A DNA stretch of 64,000 nt from Ctena decussata (taxonomy: Eukaryota > Mollusca > Bivalvia > Lucinida > Lucinidae): assembly GCA_963989385.1 (NCBI GenBank), contig OZ022505.1:59771737-59835736 (forward strand). Reading direction: 5' to 3'. Below are positions 36,491 through 47,314 of this stretch, one piece after another (position 1 is the stretch's first letter; every line of letters begins with the position of its first letter). Position numbers and translations under genes: made by a program. The notes beneath the pieces are model-generated. The model searched no databases. It was not told the origin of the DNA and saw nothing but the letters and a program-made list of their open reading frames with translations.

Positions 36491-37700
36491 ATTGTCTCAT
36501 CTGCAAAGCAGAGGCGAGACATATGTGACATATGTATTGCATTTCCGGTGTTGTCGGCAGTGGCGGCATAAACTTTTGTCGAGTTTTTATGTATAACTCA
36601 TTTTCTCAGAAACTATAAGGGCTAGAGCCATGAAACTTGGGTCATGCATACATCTGGAAGAGAAGAGCTTAAAGCCATCATCAATATCGAGTCTTGACCT
36701 ACAGTATGGTTCACTGACACTGCAAGTTTTTGTCGAGTTTTTGTGTTTAGCTCTATTTCTCAAGAACTATAAGGGCTAGAGACATAAACTTGAGTCATGC
36801 ATACATCTAGAAGAATAGAGCATAAATTCATCATCAACAGTGAGTCAACGGTTCCCCAACTTTGCAAATTTTTGTCGAGTTTTGGAATTTAGCTCTGTTT
36901 CTCAAGAACTAGAAGGGCTAGAGCTATGAAACTTGAGTCATGCATACAACTGAAAGAGTAGAGCTGAAAGTCATATCAATATTGGGTCTTGACCTACATT
37001 ACTTACATTTTACGGTTCGCGGACTTTTCACTTTTTTGTGAGTTTTCGCATTTAGCCCTGTTTCTTAAGAAGTATATGGGCTGGAGCCTTGAACCTTGGG
37101 TCATGCATACACTGGGAAAGTAAAGCTCAAAGCTATCATCAATACCGAGTCTTGACCTACTTTTTATGGTTCAGCGACTTTCTATTTTTTTGTGGGGTGG
37201 GGTGGGGTAGGGTCTTATTTTTGCATTTAGGTCTGTTTCACAGAACATATAAGGGCTAGAGCCATAAAACTTGGGTCATGCATAGGTCTGGAAAAGTAAA
37301 GCTCAAAGTCACCATCGATATTGTCTCCTGGTTTAAACACTACCTTATTTTAGAAGATGATATATATAAGCTTCTAGCTTATTTTCAAATCCTGATCTAT
37401 TGATTGTATGTGTATTATGTCTCACAATATTGTTTCTTGACCGACATTTTAAGTTCTTTTGACTTTGTCACATTTGCCTCAAGCTCTTGCGTCTTAGAAA
37501 TGATAAAGATTAGAGCCATGAAATATGGAACTTGCATACATCTGGAATGGTGAAACTGAATACTGTCATCAATGTAGCATTTTGATCTAATGTTAAGGTT
37601 CACTGACCATTCAAAACTTGCATTGTGTTCACTGATTCAGCTCTTTTTGGTGACAAAGCGCCGGCAGGTGAGACACCGCATTCCGCGGAATTTTTGTTCT
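36491..37700 (+). repeat. Tandem-core dispersed element (TGTCTC family)
   Basis: Opens with 'ttgtctcatctgcaaagcag' and ends with 'caggtgagacaccgcattcc'. Between them a unit of about 130-160 bp containing 'aactataagggctagagcca' and 'cttgggtcatgcatac' recurs five to six times. Shorter relics of the same family occur at 45308-45400, 51528-51575 (3' end) and 59519-59830. No coding potential. Confidence 0.65.
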
Positions 37701-37979
37701 TATTATGGTTACAATATACTTGAATAAAACCTTTTCTTCTGGATTAAAACTGATTAGCTGACATTATCAGGATGTGGCTGCTGACTTCAGGTCAAGGTCA
37801 CAGACATAAAATCTTGTGCAAACTCTGTTGAAATGTTATGTCAAATTTGTATACTTTTTACTTGTTTCAACTAATTAATGAAACCTTTGGGCATATGTAC
37901 TTGTCTTTTGGCTTTATTATATATGTGTGTCCATACTTGGACCAATTTTTTACTTTAATATATAATATGTATTTTCTTA

Positions 37980-38350
37980 TGTTTTTTTCTAGGGATTTGC
38001 TGAGGCAGACAACACTTTAAACTTTAGACACATGTACAGAAGGAATACGTTTTAAAAATATACGAGATGATTTCTTCGGAGATGAACGTGACCTTTTGAT
38101 GTTTACATAGTAAGTTTCAGCAGGCCAGGCAGGCAATTTGAAGAGACACATACTTACTCATAACAGAGAAAAATCCGTGCTTGTGAGATCTAAGGTAACG
38201 GTTATCAGACGCAGAATGCTTTAAGAAGCACACACTATTTCATATTTTAGATAAAGCAAAGGCTTCCGATATCTGCGGCAAATATTGACACAATGGCCAT
38301 GCCTACACACATGCTTGTTCATTCATGAAGTAACTTATTTGCTTGCTGTT
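37980..38350 (+). pseudogene. Decayed zinc-finger sequence upstream of the ZNF ORF, with a splice-acceptor-like site
   Basis: Near 38125-38180 one frame reads 'NLKRHILTHNREKS', the second half of a C2H2 finger plus linker. Near 38265-38330 'SDICGKY' and 'THMLVHS' are the two halves of another finger in different frames. These are ancestral fingers now lost to indels and stops. At about 37983-37995 'tatgtttttttctaggg' is a good polypyrimidine-AG acceptor, so this may be the start of a terminal exon. An in-frame TAA at 38331-38333 separates it from the intact ORF. Confidence 0.55.
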
Positions 38351-38351
38351 T

Positions 38352-39854
38352 ATGATGGCAGAATACGATAATAGTCACGTGGCTACTCACAATAGCCACG
38401 CTGTAGACGCACTGCTTGAATGTGATATGAGTGTCAAACATTATACACAAGCAGAACGGTTAAAGGACCACTTGCCAGTTCATTCTGGAAATAAAAAGTA
38501 TATTTGTCTTAATTGTGAAAAGCAGTTTCCACGATCAAAATATCTGAGGAGTCATGTGTTTTGTCTTTCTGAAGAAACACCACATGCTTGTGATGTCTGT
38601 GGTAGACAGTTCACAGTGGCAAAAAATGTGAGGGCGCACATTCTTATTCATTCTGGAGACAAATCATATTCTTGTAATTTCTGCGGCAAACTTTTTACAC
38701 AATCAACCAACTTGAAGAAACACATGCTTATTCATTCGGGAGACAAATCATATTCTTGTAGTTTCTGCGGCAACCAGTTTACACAAGCAACAAGCTTAAG
38801 GAGACACCTGCTACTTCATTCTGAGGATAAACCCTACGCTTGTGATATTTGTTGTAAGACGTTCACAAATGCTTGGGCCTTGAAAATACACTCACGTATT
38901 CATACTGGAGAGAAACCACATACTTGTGATGCCTGTGGTAAACAGTTTACAGCGGCAGGAACCTTGAAGCAGCACATGCGAAATCATTTTGAACATAGAC
39001 AATATGCTTGTGGTGTTTGTGGTAAATATTTTGCTCATAGATCATCAGATATGAAGTACCACATGCTTGTTCATACTGGAGAGAAACCACATGCTTGTGA
39101 CGTATGCGGTTTACAGTTTAGAATTCTAGGAACCTTGAAGAGACACAGTCGTATTCACAGTGGGGAGAAACGACATGCTTGTGACATTTGTGATAAGAAG
39201 TTTATTCGGGCAGCAGAGCTGAAGAGACACATGCTTATTCATACTGGAGAGAAGCCACATGCTTGTGATGTATGTGGTAAACAGTTTCAAAGGGCAAAAT
39301 ACTTGAAGAGACACAGTATTGTTTGCACTGGAAAGAGATCACATGCTTGTAATGAATGTGATAAAAAGTTTACTCTGGCAGCAGACTTGAAGACACACAT
39401 GCTTATTCATGCTGGAGAGAAACCACATGTTTGTGAAATATGTGGTAAACAGTTTACACAGGCATCAGGTTTAAAGAGCCACAATCTTATTCATACTAGA
39501 GAGAAACAGCATGTTTGTGATGTATGCGGTAAACAGTTTAATCACCCATCAAACTTTAAAAAACATATGCTTATTCATACTGGAGAGAAACCACTTGTTT
39601 GTGATGTCTGTGGTAAACAGTATATTCAGGCAACAGACTTGAGGAATCATATGCTTATTCATACTGGTGTGAAACCTTACGCTTGTGATGTATGTGGTAA
39701 GCAGTTTACACTGGTACTAAGTCTCAAGAGACACATGCGTATTCATACTGGAGTGAAACCACATGCTTGTGATGTGTGTGGTAAGCAGTTTAGATGGGCG
39801 TCATGCCTGAAGAAACACTTGCATTTTCATGCTGAAAAGAAATCGCATGCCTGA
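38352..39854 (+). CDS. C2H2 poly-zinc-finger protein, 500 residues
   Basis: Probably a nuclear DNA-binding transcription regulator. The frame is intact. I place the start at ATG 38352; ATG 38355 has a better Kozak context (A at -3, G at +4). Residues 1-23 have no domain. A degenerate finger (Cys24, second Cys lost) is followed by 16 fingers at a 28-residue period from Cys52 to the end, most of the form C-x2-C-x12-H-x3-H, with linkers HTGEKPH or HSGDKSY. Finger 1 and finger 10 end in Cys instead of the last His (CCHC), and finger 7 has one extra residue. No KRAB, BTB or ZAD domain is visible, although an upstream exon could encode one (acceptor-like site near 37992). Contact positions differ between fingers, as in fast-evolving tandem ZNF genes. 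The stop codon falls on the first Cys of what was another finger. Expression is unproven; an intact ORF with decayed flanks could also be a recent duplicate. Confidence 0.85.
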   Translation: MMAEYDNSHVATHNSHAVDALLECDMSVKHYTQAERLKDHLPVHSGNKKYICLNCEKQFPRSKYLRSHVFCLSEETPHACDVCGRQFTVAKNVRAHILIHSGDKSYSCNFCGKLFTQSTNLKKHMLIHSGDKSYSCSFCGNQFTQATSLRRHLLLHSEDKPYACDICCKTFTNAWALKIHSRIHTGEKPHTCDACGKQFTAAGTLKQHMRNHFEHRQYACGVCGKYFAHRSSDMKYHMLVHTGEKPHACDVCGLQFRILGTLKRHSRIHSGEKRHACDICDKKFIRAAELKRHMLIHTGEKPHACDVCGKQFQRAKYLKRHSIVCTGKRSHACNECDKKFTLAADLKTHMLIHAGEKPHVCEICGKQFTQASGLKSHNLIHTREKQHVCDVCGKQFNHPSNFKKHMLIHTGEKPLVCDVCGKQYIQATDLRNHMLIHTGVKPYACDVCGKQFTLVLSLKRHMRIHTGVKPHACDVCGKQFRWASCLKKHLHFHAEKKSHA

Positions 39855-40490
39855 GAGTTCTTATGCAAACAGTTGGTACAGGGAAGCCAAACCCCACGTG
39901 GTTAATAGAGATATAACTGTACAGAAAAAATCATAGTACTAGCCTCTATAAAAATATTTTTTGCATGACAATATCTCCAGCAGGGTGGTTGCTTTGGAAA
40001 CTGAAAATTGGCATTTACTTGCAGTGGGAAATTTGAAAATTGGCATTTATTGATATGTCACTGCAAATTGTGAAAAGTGAAATTTATGCAAACTGCATGT
40101 TGTCATAGCAACCGAATAGTTAAAGATAGAAAATATGTTTAAAAAATTCAACTCCTCAAAAACTATTGGGCCGATATACCTTAAACTTTACAGAAAGGAT
40201 TTCAATACTTTTTTTATGTCAGTTGCTGTAGCAGTTTGGTTGCTTTGGCAATTTAATGTTGCCATTGTTTTATTATGGGAAAATACTAGAAAATTTGCAT
40301 TAATTGCTATGCTATGTCACCACGGATAATTTGACAAAACTCTTACAGAAATGTTCCTTGAAAAGTTCTTAACCAACCACGTGAAACCTTTGCAATTTTG
40401 CTGTGCCACTTCACTAATTTAGAATTGTTTTGTACAGAAATATTTCTGGAGTAGTACTCTGTGATTCATATGAATTTTGCCTGATTCACT
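39855..40490. other. Relic finger and repeat-like 3' sequence
   Basis: 39855-39890 continues the finger pattern in frame ('EFLCKQLVQGS'), a decayed extra finger. The rest has paired lines such as 'ttggcatttacttgcagtgg' and 'ggttgctttggcaatttaat', which resemble the 56.1-57.3 kb tandem element. No other gene seen, and no clear AATAAA close to the stop. Confidence 0.5.
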
Positions 40491-40492
40491 GA

Positions 40493-40797
40493 GGAGCCCA
40501 GGTAGCTCAGTAGGTTATGTGCTGGCCTGCTGACATAGTGGTCCCGGGTTCGAGCCACAATGTAGGCAGGAATATTTTCAATCGTAAATAGGATTTCATT
40601 TGGTTTAAACAGTATTTTATTCAGTTAAGCTACATACATATATATACAAATACAAATCATTTCAATATAGGATCTGACTGTAAGCGCAATGCTTGTATAA
40701 TAGTCATCTCCTAGACTAGGATTCCATTTCACACAGCCTTTCATTATTATCCACACATTGTCCTGATGTGACTGAAATACCGTTAAAGGCCAAGATA
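40493..40797 (+). mobile_element. tRNA-derived SINE (family S), plus-strand copy, split by a retroinsert
   Basis: The head has A box GTAGCTCAGTAGG and B box GGTTCGAGCC. The body resumes after the insert with 'acacagcctttcattattat' and 'ctgatgtgactgaaata', the reverse of the body seen in the minus-strand copies at 45104, 46891, 51576, 51928 and 59840. It is the only copy of this family in this orientation. Confidence 0.75.
40602..40717 (-). mobile_element. 116-bp retroinsert in the SINE, ~12-bp target duplication
   Basis: Flanked by AGGATTTCATTT (40590-40601) and AGGATTCCATTT (40718-40729), 11 of 12 identical. Read on the minus strand it ends CTGAATAAAATACTGTTTAA followed by ACC, with an AATAAA signal. 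Its end resembles the retroinsert at 20643-20773 and the 3' end at 48525. The body is unique here. Confidence 0.7.
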
Positions 40798-41163
40798 CAC
40801 CAGGAGCAGTTTATAGTTGGCTAATAGGTGTTAATAATATAGCATAATAGGGATAAGTTCATTAATTGGAACCTAATGTGGCCAAATTAACAGACAATCT
40901 TGGTTGCAGGTATATGCATAAATTATCTCCATTTTAGACAAAGGAACAAGAACACATATGGACAGATAATCAGATCCAGAGCTAGCATCATAAGAACTTA
41001 CTGATGAAGCCAATACTGTACTAATGGAATGTTCAAAGAATGAATGGAGACATACATAGCCTTTTTTGACTACATAACTAATTTTAAAAGTTTATTTATT
41101 GCCCTGAAATAAACAAGGTGTATGATTTCCAAGCCCTAAAAGTATGGTTGAAATTAAATTCCT

Positions 41164-43252
41164 TTTTAGCTCACCTGAGCACGAAGTGCTCAAGGTGAGC
41201 TATTGTGATCGAAATTTGTCCGTCGTTCGTCGTCCGTCCGTCCGTCCGTCGTCAACAATTTCTTCAAACGACATCTCCTCCTAGACCAGTGGGCCAATTT
41301 TAAAATAATTTCACACAAATGTTTCTGTTATAGCCATGAACCAAAATTGCTAAAATGGTTCCGCTCCTCTGAATAAAATGGCCACCAGAGCTAAAAATAG
41401 AAAAACCTTTAAACGACATCTCCTCTGAAGCCAATGGCTCCTAGACCAGTGGGCCAATTTTAAAATAATTTCACACAAATGTTTCTGTTATAGCCCTGAA
41501 CCAAAATCGCTAAAATGGTTCCGCTCCTTTGAATAAAATGGCCACCAGAGCTAAAAATAGAAAAACCTTTAAACGACATCTCCTCTGAAGCCAATGGCTC
41601 GATTTCAAAAAAATTTTACATAAATGTTTGACTCATTGCCCTGAACCAAAATTGCTAAAACGGTTTCACTCCGCTGAACAAAATGGCCGCCAGAGCTAAA
41701 AATAGAAATCTAAAAATAGAAAAAACTTTAAAAGACATCTCCTCCGAAGCCAATGGCTCGATTTCAAAAAAATTTCACGTAAATGTTTGACTCATTGCCC
41801 TGAACCAAAATTGCTAAAACGGTTTCACTCCGCTGAACAAAATGGCCGCCAGAGCTAAAAATAGAAATCTAAAAATAGAAAAACCTTTAAAAGACATCTC
41901 CTCCGAAGCCAATGGCTCGATTTCAAAATAATTTCACAGAAATGTTTGACTCATGGCCCTGAACCAAAATTGCTAAAACGGTTTCACTCCGCTGAACAAA
42001 ATGGCTGCCAGAGCTAAAAATAAAAATAAATCTTAGAATGACACAGCGGGCACAGTTTTGATCCAATCGCCATGAAACTTTGTATGAATGTTGATCTTAA
42101 TGAAATATAGACCAAGTTTGAAACTGGGTCATGTGGGGTCAAAAACTAGGTCACTAGGTCAAATCTTAGAAAAACCTTGTAGACACTCTAAAGGGCACAG
42201 TTATGATTCAATTTTCATGAAACTTTGTCAGAATGTTTATCCTTATACAATCTAGGCCAAGATTGAAACTGAGTTATGTGGGATCAAAAACTAGGTCACA
42301 AGGACAAATCTTAGAAAAACCTTGTGTACACTCTAGAGGGCACAGTTATAGTCCAATCTTCATGAAACTTTGTCAGAATGTTTATCCTTATACAATCTAG
42401 GCCAAGATTGAAACTGAGTCATGTTAGGTCAAAAACTAGGTCACTTTGTCAAATCTTAGAAAAAACTTGTGTACAATCTAGAGGGCACAGTTATGATAAA
42501 ATCTTCATGAAACTTTGTCAGAATGCTTATCTTTATGAAATATAGACCATATTTGAAAGTAGGTCATGTCAGATCAAAAACTAGGTCACTAGGTCAGATC
42601 TTAGAAAAACCATGTGAATGCTCTAGAGGGCACAGTTTTGTTTCAATCTTGATGAAACTTTGTCAAATGGTTTATCTCCAACAAATCTAGACCGAGGATG
42701 CAACTGGGACATGTTGGATAAAAAAAAAGGTTACTAGGTCAAACCTAAGAAAAACATCGTGGATACTCCAGAGGGCACAGTTTTGGTGCAATCTTCATGA
42801 AACTTTGTCAGAATGATTTAATGAAATCTAGGCCAAGTTTGAAACTTGGTCTTGTCAGTTCAAAAACTAGGTCACTAGGTCAAATCATAGAAAAGCTTTG
42901 TGTACACAATTGTGGCTTTATTTTGCATTGAATCTTCATGAAACTTTGTCAGAATGTTTATCTTCATGAAATGTAGGCCAAGTTTGAAACTGAATAATGT
43001 CTGATCAAAAACTAGATCCCAGGTCAGATCTTAGAAAAAACATTGTGTACTCTCTAGAGGGCAAAGTTTTGATCCATGTGTACTCTCTAGAGGGCAAAGT
43101 TTTGATCCAATCTTCAGGAAACTTTGTCAGAATATAGATTAGAAAGTGCAAAACTGCTCCAATTGAACCATCATCAAGTAGATGATCTTCCATGTTATTT
43201 CATCGTAACTCAGGTGAGCGATTTAGGTCCATCATGGACCTCTTGTTTTTCC
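41164..43252. mobile_element. Composite GTGAGCT-family element (copy G2) with two internal tandem arrays
   Basis: Starts TTAGCTCACCTGAGC and ends with the near inverse CTCAGGTGAGCGATT followed by 'catcatggacctcttg'. After a cgtccgt-rich segment, a 165-190 bp unit ('aaaatggccgccagagctaa', 'gacatctcctccgaagccaa') repeats four to five times to about 42025. A second, unrelated ~148-bp unit ('atgaaactttgtcagaatgt', 'aaaaactaggtcactaggtc') then repeats about seven times to 43140. No reading frame. I recognise the style as a common bivalve repeat; the name and transposition mode are unknown to me. Confidence 0.75.
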
Positions 43253-43879
43253 CTTATTTTGAATGTTGAAATTTTTTAATCGAAACCATACTCCAAGCAG
43301 CAGAAGCCTAACTCAAACTAGATTGAACATCTACATCTCTGTAACTTTACTTTCTCTTTATGCCAAGTCTTGTGATTTTATCCTCCTTTTTTGCTATAGA
43401 CCTGCATGAAACTTTGATAAGTTTCACGGTTTCATTGTTTTAGCAATTTCCTTCTTCCTAGTTTGCAGCATATAACTGACAATCACCAGCCTCCATCATT
43501 CAGGCAGTATAAGTCTACATACCGTAATTTTATTAAAGCAGCTTATTTTCCCAAAATGATTATAACGGCCACCCTTTTTAATCCTCCTGGTCCATGGTCA
43601 AGCAATTTGTAGTTCCATACCCCAGAAAACTGACGGGGCAACTTGTCACTTCCTTTTTCTATATATTCTCATATTTTTTGGCTATGCATAATTTGTTCAG
43701 GATATCCATAATTATCCAATATTCTTTTTTTTGGTATCACAAAAAGTATTATGGCTAAACCAAATAATTTTTTAATATAAAAAAATCGAATTAAATTGAT
43801 ACCATAAATCGATTTTTTCAATGTCTGAAATTCATTTTTTACTTTAAATACCCATACTTCTATTTTTCGGATATACAGT
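43253..43879. other. Unannotated interval
   Basis: AT-rich, no gene, RNA or clear repeat, apart from sporadic ATAATTCGATT motifs at the right that lead into the palindromic array. Confidence 0.45.
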
Positions 43880-44795
43880 AACCATCTAAGTGCGGACAGG
43901 CATCATCCATAATTCGATTTTTGTATATCAATAATTCGATTCATGTGTATCTGATTTTGTAATTTCCATAAATCGGATTATTACAGATATCAAAAGCAGA
44001 ACTATGGATATGTAAAAATGAAATTTTGGGAATCATGATGGCTACTGAATATCCATTATTCGAAAATTGGACATCAAAACTCGAATTATGGATGTCCATT
44101 TATCAAATTATGGATATCCAAAAACCTTGAGAATATTAGATGTATAAAGAGATTAACGGACATCAAAAAATCAACTTTTGGATATCCAGACTAGTAGTGA
44201 ACATTCTATAAGGTACTGATTTGCTGTTTATAGATACCAATAATTTGTTTTCAGTATCCACTTTTCAATATATGGATATCCAAACTTTACTTCTACAGTG
44301 TCCTGCTACGGATCTAAGTATACTTATTTTTCCATGCAAATTTCTATGGGGTGCCATTTTACTTTTTATACCCTATTTTATTGGTGTCCATAATTCGAGT
44401 TATGTATATCCATTATTCGAAGTATTGATATCGATAACTATTTATGATATCCATACCGATATACAGATATCCGTAATTGAAATTATGGATATCTATGATC
44501 TGAATTACAATGTATATCAAATTATGGATATCCATAAATCATATTGATATATAGATATCAATAAATCGAACTATGGATGTCCATAATTCGATTTATAGAG
44601 ATCGATAAATCAAACTATAGATATCTTCAGTTCGTCATGATTTATGGATATCCATAATTCAAATTATAAAAATTAAAAGATATAATTATGGATATCCATA
44701 ATTCAAATTATAGATATCCATAAATGGATTTATAGATATTTATAATTCGAATTATGGATATCCATTATTCGAATTATGGATATCAAGTTATAGAG
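43880..44795. repeat. Tandem array of self-complementary ~22-bp units
   Basis: About 0.9 kb is built from TATGGATATCCATA alternating with ATAATTCGAATTAT and degenerate versions (best at 44640-44790). Each half is itself a palindrome, so both strands read alike. Copies vary in the CGAA centre and GATATC core. No coding potential; the frame at 44221-44547 only reads through the repeats. Confidence 0.85.
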
Positions 44796-45103
44796 AATAA
44801 ACAGTAAATCGGCCCCTTAGATTTCTTTTCTCCTTCCATACAGATGGTTCAACATGACCACAATATTGCCAACTGGGCCATTAAACCTCGATTGAGTAAT
44901 AACACTACATCAAGACATTATAAATACCTCCTTACTTTTAATCTTGCATTTCAAATACACGTATGACCAAACAACAACACGTTCTTTCATAATCAAGTCT
45001 TAACTTTTATGATTCAGTCACCGATTGTTTATGCTGCATGCTGCACAAAATGAAAAATTAACATTTCTGTGCGGCATCAGCTTTCTGCTTTCTTCATGTT
45101 ACG

Positions 45104-45277
45104 GCCTTTTCAACAGTATTTCAGATTCATTAGGACGATGGGAGAGTGATAATGAAAGGGTAATGAGCGGTTGTAACGCATTTATCAGTGAAAAGTTTTC
45201 CACCTCCAGCTGGACTTGAACCTGGAACCACTAGAACAGCAGATCAGCGCTGAACCCATTGAGCTACAGGGCTTTTC
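45104..45277 (-). mobile_element. tRNA-derived SINE, family S copy 1
   Basis: The minus strand opens with a head containing GTAGCTCAATGGG and the B-box region CAGGTTCAAGTCC. The body 'cactctcccatcgtcctaat' and 'gaaatactgttgaaaa' follows. The family layout matches the other S copies. Confidence 0.7.
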
Positions 45278-45307
45278 ATGCTGATAGTGAAGGACAATTT
45301 GATTTGT

Positions 45308-45400
45308 CTCGCTTGTGTTTAGCAGAAGCAAGAGATATGTATTACTTTACCTGCGTCGGCGGCGTCAACTTTTGTTGAATGTACGCTTTAAAGGCCCGGA
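45308..45400 (+). repeat. TGTCTC-family 5' end relic
   Basis: 'ttgtctcgcttgtgtttagc', 'agaagcaagaga' and 'gtcggcggcgtcaacttttg' match the starts at 36491 and 59519. The tandem core is absent. Confidence 0.5.
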
Positions 45401-45430
45401 TTTTGTTCTATCATTTTGACCCCCCCAAGC

Positions 45431-45980
45431 TCACAGGGACCAACCGTAACGCCGGAAAAGCGGTCGAAACGCAGGATTTGCGGTGTTTTCACGCCGGATT
45501 GCGGTATATTTAGTAGGATTCGCGGCCATTTTTGTTGACAGTTTCCAAGGTGGGTTGATAAAACTATTTATTTATAATACAAGGACATTTTGTGCGAGCA
45601 TTAGTACTAGCTTATCCGGATCTACATGCATGCCTTTAATCGCTAAATATTCTGTTGGTACATAAATATTGTTGAAATATGCAATCACGAAAGGAGATAA
45701 TTGTTTTGCATGTTCGGCCATACGCTCAGACAGCATTTGAAGCAAGAGAGTTCGTACTTTCTTCAGTTTCCTTAAATTCTTGTCCAACTGGTGGATGACT
45801 TTGCATTTTTCAATAAAACTACATCGTAAACAGCTGATTGCTTATGTTTTTTGCCCAGGGAAGCAGAGACTGAAACACAATATGCGAAACTCAAAGTAAC
45901 GCCGGATAAAATGACAACTTCTGGTTTCTCATTTGCCAAAAAAAATTTCAGATAAACACGTTTAAAAGGGTAACACACAG
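45431..45980 (-). repeat. Left arm of the 550-bp inverted repeat, with a 71-codon frame
   Basis: On the minus strand 45572-45787 is open, including 'ERMAEHAKQLSPFVIAYFNN' and 'HVDPDKLVLMLAQN'. In the right arm the homologous sequence has shifts but keeps 'VHPDKLVLMLA' at 50190-50226. No family recognised. It could be a transposon exon or a captured gene piece. Confidence 0.6.
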
Positions 45981-45997
45981 GTAAAAGTTTTTGGAGT

Positions 45998-46243
45998 GGC
46001 TATTGCCAGTCGACTGGCAATTGCCTCGACTGGCAATTGCCATTTTACATTAAAATCGCTATTGCCTGTCGACTGGTAATAGCCATTTTACGTTGAAATC
46101 GCTATTGCCAGTCGACTGGTAATAGCGACTTTAACGTAAAATCGCTATTACCAGTTGACTGGTGATAGTGATTTCACCCTAAACTCACTATTGCTAGTTG
46201 ACTGGTAGTAGCGCAAATAACATTAGAAACGCTACTGCCAGTT
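45998..46243. repeat. Self-complementary array A (GTCGAC-centred, ~43-bp unit)
   Basis: The ~43-bp unit combines two palindromes, GCTATTGCCAGTCGACTGGC (extending to AATAGC) and ATTTTAACGTTAAAAT, repeated five to six times with decay toward the right. It lies just inside the left 550-bp arm. Confidence 0.85.
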
Positions 46244-46890
46244 TCTTTAAGTTTCGGCCCAAAAGGGCATGTTCTATTTATCAGCAAGCTTCCTTCTTTG
46301 ACATTATTGTTGCACTCTCATTTATGCATATATAAATTACTCAAAGTTTTAAATTTGCAGGGTTTTTTTTTTTAATTTTGACAGTAACCTGAGCTTCAAA
46401 GTTAATGAGTTGCCACAATTTCATATATTCTTATTCCATTACATGTAACAGATAACAGTATTCCAAGAAGTGATCTGATTTTACTGCATGTATTAGATAA
46501 GCCGTGCGTCTCTGCGGTATTTTTCGGAATCTTCCCTGTTATCATCAACAGTCAAAAGCGAGCCATTTGGTCGGTCTTTGCAGATGCGTAGGCTAAGATG
46601 CTTTAAAAGGCCACTTTTTACTGTCATGATTAGCCGATAGTTTCATTTGTACTTAAGCCACCGTTTTAATCATAAGCTAAGTTATGAGAAATAAGGAGTT
46701 CCCACAAAAGATCACATGCCCCTCCGCGAGCAGATCAGTTCTCTGAACAAGGCTCGGATCCAAAGCAGTGAAAATGATCAACAGCTCGTTTACCCACTTG
46801 CCATAGAGACCGGGCCTAACTTTAGTATGATTTGCCTACCGATCCATAACAGTCTTTTTTTCAGTTTTAAGACAGATAAATCACTTGCGG
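46244..46890. other. Unannotated interval
   Basis: No gene or clear repeat seen between array A and SINE copy 2. Confidence 0.4.
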
Positions 46891-47059
46891 TTTAACGGCC
46901 CTTCAATATCAGTCATGTCGAGCAGATGAAAGGGCGATAATGAAAGTTTGTGTGCAATGGAACCCCGTTAATGATTTAATGAAATCCATTCCACCAGGAT
47001 TCAACCCAGATGGCCACCTTAGAAGGCCAGTGTTTAACCTGATGAATTATCGAGGCTCC
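46891..47059 (-). mobile_element. tRNA-derived SINE, family S copy 2
   Basis: The head on the minus strand starts GGAGCCTCGATAATTCATCA and has a B-box-like GGGTTGAATCC. The body includes 'ctttcattatcgccctttca'. The A box is degraded. Confidence 0.6.
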
Positions 47060-47173
47060 TCAGTAACACAACGCCACAGTTTCTTACTATGCAGCTAAAA
47101 ATTTTAAGTGGGATACAAGTTCTTAATTTCTAAATTTATTATTGAAAAATGTGGTGTATCAAAAATACAAACT

Positions 47174-47314
47174 AACTGGCAATAGCGATTTCACGTTAAA
47201 ATGGCATTTGCCAGTCGACTGGTTATTGCGATTTTGACGTGAAATGGCTATTGCCAGTCGACTGGCAATAGCCATTTTAACGTAAAATGGCTATTACCAG
47301 CCGACTGGCACTAG
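47174..47314. repeat. Self-complementary array B
   Basis: Same ~43-bp palindromic unit as array A (CCAGTCGACTGGCAATAGC, AACGTAAAATGGCTATT), three to four copies, 0.9 kb downstream. Confidence 0.85.

Noticed and set aside
44221..44547. 108-codon frame
   Set aside because: It runs through the palindromic ATATCC/TTCGAA array and only reflects the repeat.
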